From assembly GCF_002847505.1 (NCBI RefSeq), contig NZ_MXAV01000056.1, positions 39,621 to 103,620 on the forward strand: a stretch of DNA of 64,000 nucleotides, given 5' to 3'. The DNA is from Acidithiobacillus marinus (GTDB lineage Bacteria; Pseudomonadota; Gammaproteobacteria; Acidithiobacillales; Acidithiobacillaceae). How positions within the stretch are numbered: the stretch's first letter is position 1; every line of letters begins with the position of its first letter. Below, piece after piece: positions 10,251-19,486 of the stretch. The notes beneath the pieces were generated by a model. That model was not told where the DNA came from. It did no database searches and saw only the letters and a program-made list of their open reading frames with translations. Position numbers and translations under genes: made by a program.

Positions 10251-11545
10251 GTAAAAAAACAACGCCGAAACGTAATACCGGTATGGCCGATGGGACATTG
10301 CTGCGGCGCACCGCCATTCAGGTGCTGGCGGCTGTGGATGAAGGCGAAAAAGTTGACCAGGCGCTGGCCGGAAGCCCGGTCAGTGGCCCGGAGCGGGCGA
10401 CCTTGCAGTGGCTGGTATTGGGGACCTTGCGGGAATATCTGTTACTACAAAAATTATCGGGCTTGTTGCTGCGCAAAAGCTGGCGCGAAGAAGACCGCGA
10501 TCTGGGATTCCTGCTGCATCTGGCGCTCTTTGAATTGCGCCATGGTCAACGACCCGCTTTTGCGGTGGTGAACGACTGGGTAGAGATGGTCGAAACGCTG
10601 CAGAAATCCTGGGCCAAGGGATTGATGAATGCCGTCCTGCGGCGCTTTCTGCGTGAGCGCGAGGCCCTGGAAAGGCAGCTGGCCGATCCAGATCTGGGTC
10701 ATCCAGCCTGGCTGGCGGCACGCCTGCGCGCGGCCTACCCTGAGGAATGGCCGGAGATTGCCGCCGCCAATAATCAACCGGCCCCGCTCTGGTTGCGGGT
10801 GAATACCCTGCGGATCAGTCCAGAAGATTATCGCGAGGCGCTTGCAGCCCAGGGTTTGTCCTGTCGGGGGGTCGAATGGAGTGAAGCCGCCCTCTGTCTG
10901 CCCGAAAGTATTCCGGTCGCCACCCTACCGGGCTGGGATGCTGGCTGGGTGGCTGTTCAGGATGCGGCCGCCCAGATGGCTGCTCATATACTGGCACCCC
11001 AGAGTGAGGAGCGGGTGCTGGATGCCTGCGCGGCCCCTGGCGGAAAAACTGCCCATCTCTGGGCAGTGGGCGCGCGCCGCCTGGATGCCCTGGATCGCTC
11101 TGCAGAGCGTTTGCAGAGGGTGCGGGAAGCGCTCTACCGGCAAGGCGCTATTGCTCACTTACAGGTAGCCGATGCTGGAGAGCCGCAGAGTTGGTGGAAT
11201 GGCGAGTTCTATGACGCCATTCTTCTGGATGCTCCCTGTACGGGTATTGGCGTGATTCGCCGCCATCCCGATATCCGCCTGCGACGGCAGGAAGAGGATG
11301 TAGTGCATGCCGTAGCCCAGCAACGCCAGCTCCTCGACGCCTTGTGGACTTGTCTGCGTCCGGGTGGGCGTCTGCTATATGCGACCTGTTCGATTCTGCC
11401 GGAAGAAAATTTGCTGCAGATTCGCGCTTTTCTGGAGCGACACGAGGATGCCCGCCAGCAGTACCATCCCCTCACCGGCCAGCACTTGCCCGGTCAGCAG
11501 GATATGGATGGTTTTTACTATGCACTGCTGGTAAAAGCCGAATGA
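10247..11545 (+). CDS. rsmB: 16S rRNA m5C967 methyltransferase RsmB
   Basis: RsmB (432 aa) methylates C967 of 16S rRNA with SAM. An N-terminal NusB-like RNA-binding domain (residues about 15-145) precedes the Rossmann methyltransferase. The latter contains LDACAAPGGKTAHL (SAM binding), DAPCTGIG (the cysteine needed for product release) and YATCSI (the catalytic cysteine). It overlaps fmt by 4 bp and the DUF4390 gene by 4 bp, in the def-fmt-rsmB arrangement common in proteobacteria. Confidence 0.95.
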   Translation: MSKKTTPKRNTGMADGTLLRRTAIQVLAAVDEGEKVDQALAGSPVSGPERATLQWLVLGTLREYLLLQKLSGLLLRKSWREEDRDLGFLLHLALFELRHGQRPAFAVVNDWVEMVETLQKSWAKGLMNAVLRRFLREREALERQLADPDLGHPAWLAARLRAAYPEEWPEIAAANNQPAPLWLRVNTLRISPEDYREALAAQGLSCRGVEWSEAALCLPESIPVATLPGWDAGWVAVQDAAAQMAAHILAPQSEERVLDACAAPGGKTAHLWAVGARRLDALDRSAERLQRVREALYRQGAIAHLQVADAGEPQSWWNGEFYDAILLDAPCTGIGVIRRHPDIRLRRQEEDVVHAVAQQRQLLDALWTCLRPGGRLLYATCSILPEENLLQIRAFLERHEDARQQYHPLTGQHLPGQQDMDGFYYALLVKAE

Positions 11546-12153
11546 TTTTTTCGCCGGCTGTCGCTATGGCCCGGGGAAGGACCGCAGCCAGGGGGAACCG
11601 AGCTTTCTGGTCAAGCCTTGTTCTGGGCTTGTTTTTTTGCCTTGGCCCCGGCTGGGCGTTGGCGGACACCGCGTTTCACGTGAAACATTTGCAGGCCATC
11701 CCGGAAATGAACCGGGTCAATATCAGTGCCCAGGTGCAGATCAGCAAGGAAGCCTTGCTGCAGGACATCCTCGATCAGGGGCAGACCATCATCTGGGTCA
11801 TCAAGGTACAATGGCGGGAGCCGGAGCCCTTTTCTTTCATTTCCGGGCTGGGAACCCATGCCCAAAAGGAAGAGCGCTGGCAGATACATTATTATCCGCT
11901 CACCAATGAATATGCCTTGAGCAATGGCGCGGGTGCGCTCCGCCTCTTCCATCACTGGCAAGATCTGGTCCGTGTTTTAGAACAGATTCATGACTTTATC
12001 CTGCCTTTGCAGCAGGGTGCGGCGCGGGGCCAGGTGGCCCTGCGGGTTTATGTGGATATTCAGGCCTTGCCGCTCCCGCTGCGCCTGCGCGCCCTTCTGG
12101 ATCATTGGAAACTGGAGTCCCCATGGATCGTCAGCGCCCCCCTTTCAAGCTGA
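11542..12153 (+). CDS. DUF4390 domain-containing exported protein
   Basis: A 203-residue protein with an N-terminal signal/anchor (hydrophobic segment SSLVLGLFFCLGPGWALA, residues about 24-41). The DUF4390 domain follows, with the characteristic IQ-VDIQALPLPLRLRALL segment near the C-terminus. The family has no known enzymatic activity but almost always precedes NtrY/NtrX-type two-component genes, as here, suggesting a periplasmic link to the sensor; this is inference. The ATG overlaps the rsmB stop and the gene overlaps ntrY by 31 bp. A 15/16 parS-like site lies inside the coding region. Confidence 0.85.
   Translation: MIFSPAVAMARGRTAARGNRAFWSSLVLGLFFCLGPGWALADTAFHVKHLQAIPEMNRVNISAQVQISKEALLQDILDQGQTIIWVIKVQWREPEPFSFISGLGTHAQKEERWQIHYYPLTNEYALSNGAGALRLFHHWQDLVRVLEQIHDFILPLQQGAARGQVALRVYVDIQALPLPLRLRALLDHWKLESPWIVSAPLSS
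11672..11687. promoter_or_regulatory. parS: parS-like site (15 of 16)
   Basis: CGTTTCACGTGAAACA differs from the parS consensus only at the first base. It lies inside the DUF4390 coding sequence, at residues about 44-49, where its translation (FHVKH) is compatible with the protein. With the site at minC and the weaker one in mnmG it forms a scattered set around parAB. Confidence 0.85.
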
Positions 12154-14339
12154 GAAACTGGTTGCGTGCCCTCAATGCCGGAGCGGCACCGGAAAAGCAG
12201 CGGGTGGGTCCCCGCTGGGGAGCTATTTTACTCCTTCTGGCCATTTTGGGTTTTCTGGCGATCAACTTTTTCACCAGTGCTGGTGGGCCGTTAAGCCGTT
12301 ATTTTGTGCCCATGCTGGTGATTTCAGCAGGTATTGTGCTCTTTTTACTGATTCTGGTACTGGTGTCGGTGGTGGCGCTGCTGATTCGGCTGCGGCGCGG
12401 GGAGGTGGGTAGTCAGCTGGCTACCCGTCTGGTGGTGATTATTACCCTGCTCAGTTTTCTGCCCGCCGCCGTGGTGTTCGGGTTTTCCTGGCAGTATCTG
12501 AACCGGGGCGTCGATTCCTGGTTCAGTTCCGCTGTGCAAAGCGCCCTGGACCAGGCACTGAATGTGGCCAAGGCGGGCATTGACCGGTATCGCAATTCGA
12601 CGCTGCTGGCAGCCGAAAGTATTGCCCAGGCGCTGGTGGGTGAATCGGACAGTAATGCCATCCTCACCGTCATTGCTCTGCGGGATCAATACCATTTGAG
12701 CAGCGTGACCCTGTTTTCTAGCGACAACCGGATTATTGCCACCAGCAGTAATAACCTGTCCCTGGCGCCACGCTTGCCGCGTCAGGAAATCCTGGCTATG
12801 GAAGAAGGCCGACCCACGGCCAACATTGAACCCGAAGCGGATGGCAGTTTACTGGTCAAGGCGCTGATTCCGGTGCTCAGTCCCCATCTGGGGCAAAGTA
12901 ACCGGATGCTCTATGTCGAACAGCCCATTCCGGAGCAACTCACCAAGGCAGCAGAAGCCGTGCAGGTGGCGTATACCCGATATCATCAACTGATGCTGAT
13001 GCGTGAGCCCATGAAAACGGCCTTTCAGCTCAGTCTCGCCGTGGCCCTCCTGTTGGCGGTGCTCTCTGCGGTGTGGATGGGCCTGCATCTGGCGCGGCGC
13101 CTGACCGCACCCATTGCCCGGCTGGCGGCGGGTACCCAGGCGGTGGCCCGGGGCGAGTTCATCCCCCTGCAGACCATTGCCAGCCAGGATGAGTTAGGTG
13201 TGTTGTTGCACTCCTTCAACAATATGACCCGGCAACTCGCCCGGGCCAAGCAGCAGGCTGCCGCCGCCCAGGAACAGGCCGAACAGCGTCGCCTTTATCT
13301 GGAAACCATGCTGGGCCAGCTCTCCAGCGGAATTCTTACTTTTGATGGCGAAAACTGTCTGGCTGAGGTGAATGCCGCCGCCGCCCAGATTTTGCAGGAA
13401 GATTTAGCCAGGGGCAGTGCTCTGGCGGAACTGCAGGACGGGGCTATTCTCGAACCCCTCTGGAAGCTGGTGACGGAGTGGGTGGAACATCCGCGCAGCG
13501 CCATGCAGAAAGAGCTGCAATTGGAGCGTAGCGATGGTCCGCAAACCCTGATTGTGCATGGTGCACAATTTTCCGATGACGCCGGCAGCAAGGGCTTTGT
13601 CGTGGTTTTTGATGACATCAGCACCCTGGTTTCTGCCCAGCGCAGCGCTGCCTGGAGCGAAGTGGCCCGGCGCCTGGCCCATGAAATCAAAAATCCCCTG
13701 ACCCCCATCCAGCTTTCCGCCGAAAGGCTGCGGCGCAAGTACTTGGAAAAACTGGGCGACGAAGGAGAAACCCTGGATCGGGCGACACGCACCATCATTC
13801 ATCAGGTGGATGCCCTGAAAGTGCTGGTAGATGCCTTTTCCGAATATGCCCGGCAACCGCAAATCGAAATGCGGCCGCTGGATATCAATCAGTTGATTCT
13901 GGATGTCATGGACCTCTATCGTGGCCAGGAGAATGGTATAGAAATCCGTGCCGAACTGGGGGCGGATTTGCCGCCGGTCCGGGCTGACGTGCACCGTCTG
14001 CGACAGATTCTCAACAATTTACTGCGCAATGCCCTGGACGCCCTGCAAGGCAAGGAAGAAACCCCGGCGACAGGCAAACATATTGTGATTCATACCGGCT
14101 TGACGGACAGCGGTCCAGCAAAGATGCTAGAGTTGAGCGTGAGTGATGATGGTCCCGGTTTTCCCGCCGATCTGCTGGCAAGAGTTTTTGAGCCCTATGT
14201 GACCAGCAAGGTCAAAGGCTCAGGTTTGGGGCTGGCCATTGTCCGTCGCATTGTCGAAGAACATGGTGGCGTGATTGTGGCCGACAATCAGGGCCTTAAT
14301 GGTGGCGCACGCATTGTAATGGATTTTCCCCTGGTTTGA
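12123..14339 (+). CDS. ntrY: NtrY-type sensor histidine kinase
   Basis: A 738-residue membrane sensor kinase. There are three N-terminal membrane segments (about residues 33-55, 62-90 and 102-122), an extracytoplasmic sensing region of about 160 residues, and a further membrane segment near residue 305. A HAMP linker, a PAS-like region, the HisKA domain with phospho-acceptor H520 (LAHEIKNPLTP) and an HATPase_c domain with N, G1 (DDGPGFP) and G2 (GSGLGLAIV) boxes follow. It should phosphorylate the adjacent NtrX. Start at 12123 has a GGAG 8 bp upstream; an in-frame ATG 18 bp earlier is possible. The signal sensed is unknown; nitrogen or redox control is known for relatives. Confidence 0.92.
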   Translation: MDRQRPPFKLRNWLRALNAGAAPEKQRVGPRWGAILLLLAILGFLAINFFTSAGGPLSRYFVPMLVISAGIVLFLLILVLVSVVALLIRLRRGEVGSQLATRLVVIITLLSFLPAAVVFGFSWQYLNRGVDSWFSSAVQSALDQALNVAKAGIDRYRNSTLLAAESIAQALVGESDSNAILTVIALRDQYHLSSVTLFSSDNRIIATSSNNLSLAPRLPRQEILAMEEGRPTANIEPEADGSLLVKALIPVLSPHLGQSNRMLYVEQPIPEQLTKAAEAVQVAYTRYHQLMLMREPMKTAFQLSLAVALLLAVLSAVWMGLHLARRLTAPIARLAAGTQAVARGEFIPLQTIASQDELGVLLHSFNNMTRQLARAKQQAAAAQEQAEQRRLYLETMLGQLSSGILTFDGENCLAEVNAAAAQILQEDLARGSALAELQDGAILEPLWKLVTEWVEHPRSAMQKELQLERSDGPQTLIVHGAQFSDDAGSKGFVVVFDDISTLVSAQRSAAWSEVARRLAHEIKNPLTPIQLSAERLRRKYLEKLGDEGETLDRATRTIIHQVDALKVLVDAFSEYARQPQIEMRPLDINQLILDVMDLYRGQENGIEIRAELGADLPPVRADVHRLRQILNNLLRNALDALQGKEETPATGKHIVIHTGLTDSGPAKMLELSVSDDGPGFPADLLARVFEPYVTSKVKGSGLGLAIVRRIVEEHGGVIVADNQGLNGGARIVMDFPLV

Positions 14340-14360
14340 GCTGGATTTTCTGGAGGTGGC

Positions 14361-15764
14361 ATGGAAGCGGCAAGATTGAAGATTCTGATCGTCGATGATG
14401 AACCCGATATCTGCCAGACCCTGGCAGATATTCTCGAAGATGAGGGCTATCAGGTAGAAACGGCGGGCAGTGCCGCCGCTGCCGAGACGTTTTTGCGCGA
14501 CCAGATGGTCGATCTGGTGCTCCTTGATATCTGGATGCCGGGCGAAGATGGGATTACCTTGTTGCGGCGCTGGGCGGACGCAGGTCTGGAGCAGCCGGTG
14601 GTCATGATGTCCGGCCACGCCACCATCGAAACGGCGGTGCAGGCCACCAAGCTGGGTGCCTATGATTTTGTCGAAAAACCCCTATCTCTGGACAAAACCC
14701 TGCTGACCGTGGCCCATGCCCTGGAGGCGAGCCGTCTGCAGCGGGAAAACCGCGATCTGCGCGCGCAAACCGGCTGGGTGGATCGGCCCAGCGGTGAGAG
14801 TACCGCCATCCGTCAGTTTCGTGAACAACTCACCCGGGTTGCTGCCGTGGATTCCTGGGCCCTGTTACTGGGTGAGGCTGGCAGCGGCAAGGAAGTCGCG
14901 GCGCGCTATCTGCACCGGCAAAGTCGCCGGGCCCAGGGGCCTTTTGTGGACCTGCGGGCGGCGGCCATTGCCCGACCCAATGTGGCCATTGAGCTGTTTG
15001 GTAACGAAACCCAAGGCAAGCTGATTCGTGGCCGTCTGGAGGTGGCGCACGGCGGCACCTTGTTCATTGACGAAATTGCCGATATGGATCTGGAAACCCA
15101 GGCCCGCCTGTTCTCGGCCCTGCAGGAAAAGCGCATCATCCGGGTGGGCGGAACCACCCCGATTCCCGTGGATGTGCGCGTCATTGCCGGCAGTGCCCAG
15201 GATTTGTCCCAGGCGGTACAAAACGGCCAGTTTCGCAGTGATCTCTACTACCGCCTCAGTGCCCTGCCCCTGCGCGTCCCGCCACTGGCGGCCAGAACCC
15301 CGGACATTCCCGTACTTATTGAAGAGTTTGTGCATTTTTATGGGGCACGGGATGGCCTGCCCGGGCGGCGCTTCTCCCCCGATTCCATGGATGTGCTCAA
15401 CCATTATCCTTGGCCCGGTAACATCCGCGAGCTGCAAAATCTGGTCGAGCGCCTGCTGATTCTGGCGGAAGGCCCGGAAATCAGTGCCGAGGAAATCGAG
15501 GGTGCCCTCGGTCTGGATAACCGGATGGCCCTTGCCAACAGCAGCTTTGATGAAGAAGATTTTGGCGGCACCCTGAAACGCGCCCGGGAACGCTTCGAGC
15601 GCGCCTTTCTCGAATATCATCTGGCGCGGAATGACTGGAATATTGCCCGTACCGCCGAAGTGGTCGGTCTTGAACGTACGCACCTGTACCGCAAGCTGAA
15701 AAATCTCAATATTGCCCTGAAGGGGGAGCGCCGGGTAGGCGATGAGGGTGAAGACGAGGATTGA
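14361..15764 (+). CDS. ntrX: NtrX-type response regulator lacking GAFTGA
   Basis: A 467-residue NtrC-family regulator and presumed partner of NtrY 21 bp upstream. The receiver domain has phospho-acceptor D56 (LLDIWMPG). The AAA+ domain has Walker A GEAGSGKE (171-178) and Walker B LFIDEI (234-239), and the C-terminus ends in a Fis-type helix-turn-helix (NIARTAEVVGLERTHLYRKL). The GAFTGA loop that contacts sigma-54 in true bacterial enhancer-binding proteins is absent: ELFGNETQGKLIRGRLE runs straight on from about residue 211. It may therefore act as an ordinary DNA-binding regulator rather than a sigma-54 activator, as reported for some NtrX homologues. Confidence 0.92.
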   Translation: MEAARLKILIVDDEPDICQTLADILEDEGYQVETAGSAAAAETFLRDQMVDLVLLDIWMPGEDGITLLRRWADAGLEQPVVMMSGHATIETAVQATKLGAYDFVEKPLSLDKTLLTVAHALEASRLQRENRDLRAQTGWVDRPSGESTAIRQFREQLTRVAAVDSWALLLGEAGSGKEVAARYLHRQSRRAQGPFVDLRAAAIARPNVAIELFGNETQGKLIRGRLEVAHGGTLFIDEIADMDLETQARLFSALQEKRIIRVGGTTPIPVDVRVIAGSAQDLSQAVQNGQFRSDLYYRLSALPLRVPPLAARTPDIPVLIEEFVHFYGARDGLPGRRFSPDSMDVLNHYPWPGNIRELQNLVERLLILAEGPEISAEEIEGALGLDNRMALANSSFDEEDFGGTLKRARERFERAFLEYHLARNDWNIARTAEVVGLERTHLYRKLKNLNIALKGERRVGDEGEDED

Positions 15765-15863
15765 TCTGATAGTCTTTCCGGCTGCAATCCGGCAAGGCCC
15801 AGTAACGGCGTTGATCGGCACGCTTCCTGGTCGAACAATGGGGTAGACAAAAAGCCAATGCTA

Positions 15864-15892
15864 TTGCGGATTCCAGTGATCCTGCTTAGAGT
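15864..15892 (+). promoter_or_regulatory. Candidate sigma-70 promoter for the sugar-phosphate/glycolate cluster
   Basis: TTGCGG and TAGAGT are separated by 17 bp and lie 34 bp upstream of the phosphoketolase-like start codon, in the 161-bp gap after ntrX. The -10 match is weak; a typical AGGAA ribosome-binding site follows just before the ATG. Confidence 0.35.
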
Positions 15893-15925
15893 GGAAACAA
15901 TTTTGATCTCTATAGGAACGCCGTT

Positions 15926-18145
15926 ATGACCCAGCAACAGGATTTGCCCGCCAACGCCCCGGATTTTTGTGCGGGGATGCTCTACTTTGGTGAAAACTGG
16001 CCGGATTTTGATCAGTATGGCAAAGCATCGGCCATTGCTGCGGGTCAGAAGGGCGTTACCAATCCTCAGGCTCGGGAAGCCGTATATCAGTCGCTGCTGC
16101 TGGCGGATGCCCTGCGCTACTGTACCTTGCAAGTATGTACGGCCAAGTCTTCCGGTCACCCGGGAGGCTTTGCTTCCAGTGCCGAGGCCTATGCCGCCAT
16201 GGTCATGCTCGGGCATACCAACATTGTCACTGAAGTTGGGCATCATGCTCCGGGCTTTTACAGTGCCATGTTCCTCGACAGCTCCCTCGAAGCCATGGGC
16301 ATTCACAACATGAACGACATGATGGCGCGTTTCCGCGAACAGCATGGCCTGCTCGGTCATCTGTCCGGTGCCATCCCGGGTCTGCTGGCGCCCGCCGGAC
16401 CGCTGGGACAGGGGCAGCACTTTGCCATGGCTGGCGCACTGCTGCATCCGGGCACCCTGTTTCCGGTGACCATCGGTGATGGCGGTTTTGGTGAGCCCTA
16501 TGTGCTGAGTTCCATGAAACATTTCCATTTTGCCTATCCCCAGGTGACCAATTACCTACCCATCCTGGTCTGGAACGGCTTCAGTCAGGAACATCATTCC
16601 ATGGTTTCCTTGATGAGCAATGAAGAAATGGTGGCCTACTGGCGAGCCCATGATTTTGATGAGGTCATCCTGATCGATGCCAAGGACTATGATGATGCCG
16701 GGCAGGAAGGCGCCTATGTCGACTCCACGCGCTTTTCCTTCGGACAACGGATGGCTTTCATGGAGGCTGTGCTCAGTGGCGCGGCCAAGGCGGCGCAAGG
16801 TGCTTTGACGGGTCGGCACACGGCATTCATTTTGAAACAGTTGAAGGGTGCCGGGGTGCATGTTTCCGGAGCCAAATCCCATAACCTGTATCCCAAGGAC
16901 ACTTTCGAGTCCCCGGAAATCAAGGCGGCCCTGGAAAAACGCGCATTGAGTCCGGAAGCCTGGGCTTTGGTCCGCGACAATTTCTCCCGCGCCGGGGGTG
17001 GACCTGCGGCACAGACGGCGGTCACTGAGCATGTGCTGGAAATCGCCCGCCTGGGTGAATTCCCTTTGCAGGACTTTGCCGTCGGCGAACAGGCGGTACC
17101 CGCCACCGCCATGGGTGCTCTGGTTGCCTGGCTAGGGCAGCAGGATCGGCGCTTTGTGGTGAGCAATGCCGATGGGAATGAAGCCTCGGCCATGAAAAAC
17201 ATCAATGACGCCCTGAAAATCCGTCACCCCACGGAAGACCCCCTCTACAACCAGCAGCCGGGCGGGCAGGTTTATGAACCCCTCAACGAGGATGCCTGTG
17301 CGGGACTGGCGGCGGGACTGGCGCTGTTTGGCAGTCGTTCCCTGTGGCTGTCCTATGAATCCTTTGCCATCAACGGCTGGCCGATCATGCAGACCGTAGG
17401 CCAGGCCATGGCGGAACTGCGTCGTACCACGCCCTCTGCCGTCTGCATGTTCACGGCAGGGGCACTGGAACAGGGGCGCAACGGCTGGACCCATCAACGT
17501 CCGGAAATCGAAAACTACTTTGCCGCGCAAATGCGCAACGGCAATGTATTCCTGCTTTACCCCACGGATGCCAACGTCATCCAGGCTGCCTATGAATATG
17601 CGGTGAACAGCGTCAACAAGGTGATGATCCTCATTGCCTCAAAAAGCCCGTTGCCGGTGCATCTGGATATGGCCCAGGCCCGTACGGCAGTGCGTAAGGG
17701 TGCCGCCGTGCTGTACGAAGGATCGGCGGGCAAGCGTGGCACCGTGACCCTGGCTGTGACCGGTGATATGGTCCTGCTGCCGGTATTTGCGGCTCGGGAA
17801 GTGCTGGAGAAAGAAGGTTATGGTGTGCGCATTGTCAGTGTCATCAATCCCCGGCAGTTGTATCGGCCCTCGGATGTGGCCGCTCACACCGTCTCCGAGC
17901 CTGATACGAATTTCATGACAGATGCGGAATTTCAGCAGCTCTTTGCCGGCGATATGCTTCTCACTATCGGTGGTGGCAGTTCCGCTGCCCTGGAGCCGGT
18001 GCTCCTGCGCAGTCGTGCGGCGCAGCGCGATACCCTGGCCTGGCAGCGCGGTGAAACCACAGCCACTGCTGGTGAACTGATGGCTTTCAATGGCATCACG
18101 GCCGAGGCCATTCTCCACAAGGTTCGGGGTTTTAGTGGGCATTAA
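15926..18145 (+). CDS. Phosphoketolase/transketolase-like ThDP enzyme
   Basis: A 739-residue thiamine-diphosphate enzyme related to transketolases and phosphoketolases. The N-terminal part has SSGHPGGF (transketolase-like), an acidic-loop region and a ThDP-binding block beginning IGDGGFGEPY. The second half has YESFAINGW and QGRNGWTHQRPE, resembling the catalytic-domain motif of phosphoketolases (NGF-THQ), and YPTDANV. It is shorter than classical phosphoketolases (about 790 aa), and I am not certain of the substrate; some databases use a xylulose-5-phosphate-related name for such proteins. The following kinase overlaps it by 11 bp and glycolate oxidase genes follow, implying a role in sugar-phosphate or C2/C4 acid metabolism. 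Start at 15926 is supported by AGGAA about 8 bp upstream. Confidence 0.75.
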   Translation: MTQQQDLPANAPDFCAGMLYFGENWPDFDQYGKASAIAAGQKGVTNPQAREAVYQSLLLADALRYCTLQVCTAKSSGHPGGFASSAEAYAAMVMLGHTNIVTEVGHHAPGFYSAMFLDSSLEAMGIHNMNDMMARFREQHGLLGHLSGAIPGLLAPAGPLGQGQHFAMAGALLHPGTLFPVTIGDGGFGEPYVLSSMKHFHFAYPQVTNYLPILVWNGFSQEHHSMVSLMSNEEMVAYWRAHDFDEVILIDAKDYDDAGQEGAYVDSTRFSFGQRMAFMEAVLSGAAKAAQGALTGRHTAFILKQLKGAGVHVSGAKSHNLYPKDTFESPEIKAALEKRALSPEAWALVRDNFSRAGGGPAAQTAVTEHVLEIARLGEFPLQDFAVGEQAVPATAMGALVAWLGQQDRRFVVSNADGNEASAMKNINDALKIRHPTEDPLYNQQPGGQVYEPLNEDACAGLAAGLALFGSRSLWLSYESFAINGWPIMQTVGQAMAELRRTTPSAVCMFTAGALEQGRNGWTHQRPEIENYFAAQMRNGNVFLLYPTDANVIQAAYEYAVNSVNKVMILIASKSPLPVHLDMAQARTAVRKGAAVLYEGSAGKRGTVTLAVTGDMVLLPVFAAREVLEKEGYGVRIVSVINPRQLYRPSDVAAHTVSEPDTNFMTDAEFQQLFAGDMLLTIGGGSSAALEPVLLRSRAAQRDTLAWQRGETTATAGELMAFNGITAEAILHKVRGFSGH

Positions 18146-19475
18146 TCCAGCAGCCCGGCCCGGCAAAATCATCGTCATTGACGATGATCCCACCGGCTCG
18201 CAGACTGTCCACTCCTGCCTGCTGCTGACCCGCTGGGATCCCGATACCCTGCGCGAGGCTCTGGAGGATGCGGCACCGCTCTTCTTTGTACTGAGCAATA
18301 CCCGGGGCATGACGGCGGCGCGTGCCGAACAGGTCACCCGGGAAATCTGCCGGAATCTGCATAGTGCCCTGGAGCGACTGGCCCTTACCGGACAGGAGGT
18401 GCAACCCTTGCTGGTGAGTCGTTCCGATTCGACCCTGCGTGGTCACTATCCGGTGGAAACCGATGTGATTGCTGAGGAGCTAGGCCCTTTTGATGCCCAT
18501 TTTCTGGTCCCGGCATTTTTTGAAGGGGGCCGCATTACTCGGGACAGCACCCATTACGTGATACAGAACGGCGTGGAAGTCCCGGCCCATGAGACGGAAT
18601 TTGCCCGGGATTCGGTATTTGCCTTTCAACACAGTTATCTGCCTGATTATGTGGCCGAGAAAACCCACGGTCGCATCCCGGCTGAACAAGTGCAGCGTTT
18701 TACCCTGGAAGATCTGCGTGCCGGTTGTCTGCCGCGCCTGTTGGCTCTGGAAAATAATGCCTGTGTGGTCGTGGACGCCGTCGAGCCTGCGGATTTGCAG
18801 GCTTTTGCCCGGGATTTACGGGCGGCTGCCGGGCAGGGCAAGCGGTTTCTATTCCGCAGTGCCGCCAGTTTGTTGACGGCCCTGGCCGATTTGCCACCCC
18901 AGCCGGTGTCTGCCGAAAACATGGTGCAACTGCGACGCGGGGACAAGGCGGGAGCTATCCTGGTAGGTTCCCATGTGCGTAAAAGTACCGAGCAGCTCAA
19001 ACGCTTGCTGGAGGAACCGGGTCTGGAAGGGCTGGAGGTGGACGTGGATGCCTGTAGTGGCGAGGCCGGCATCAGGCAGCTATCGCGCTTGCTGGAGCAG
19101 GCCGCCAAAATCCACGACCAAGGCCGGGATCTGGTGATATTTACCAGTCGCAGCGAACGCCAGTTTTCCGATCAGGCGGCGCGTCTGGCTTTTGGTGAGA
19201 GCGTGTCGGCCTTTCTCATGAAGGTATTGCAGGGACTGCCCGAAGACATCGGCTTTCTCATCAGCAAGGGGGGCATCACCTCCAATGATGTATTGAGTAG
19301 TGGATTGGCTTTGCGCAAGGCGCGGGTGATGGGGCAGATTCTGCCCGGTTGTTCGGTGGTGTGCTGCCCTCCAGATCATCCCCGCTATCCGGATCTGCCC
19401 GTGGTCATTTTCCCCGGCAATGTGGGCGATGTCGAAAGTCTGGCGGTGGCCCGGCAACGCCTGCGCGGTCATTGA
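18135..19475 (+). CDS. Four-carbon acid sugar kinase (DUF1537 family)
   Basis: A 446-residue member of the DUF1537/OtnK-DtnK family, ATP-dependent kinases that phosphorylate four-carbon sugar acids such as threonate and erythronate. The N-terminal substrate domain carries IIVIDDDPTGSQT and the SRSDSTLRGHYPVE block. The C-terminal nucleotide domain has SKGGITSNDVL and the terminal PGNVGD signature. The GTG at 18135 gives an 11-bp overlap with the upstream gene; an in-frame ATG at 18090 would overlap by 56 bp and add poorly conserved residues. Its position between a phosphoketolase-like enzyme and glcDEF suggests a carbon-salvage pathway, but the substrate is unproven. Confidence 0.85.
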   Translation: MGINPAARPGKIIVIDDDPTGSQTVHSCLLLTRWDPDTLREALEDAAPLFFVLSNTRGMTAARAEQVTREICRNLHSALERLALTGQEVQPLLVSRSDSTLRGHYPVETDVIAEELGPFDAHFLVPAFFEGGRITRDSTHYVIQNGVEVPAHETEFARDSVFAFQHSYLPDYVAEKTHGRIPAEQVQRFTLEDLRAGCLPRLLALENNACVVVDAVEPADLQAFARDLRAAAGQGKRFLFRSAASLLTALADLPPQPVSAENMVQLRRGDKAGAILVGSHVRKSTEQLKRLLEEPGLEGLEVDVDACSGEAGIRQLSRLLEQAAKIHDQGRDLVIFTSRSERQFSDQAARLAFGESVSAFLMKVLQGLPEDIGFLISKGGITSNDVLSSGLALRKARVMGQILPGCSVVCCPPDHPRYPDLPVVIFPGNVGDVESLAVARQRLRGH

Positions 19476-19486
19476 AGGCACCGGCT

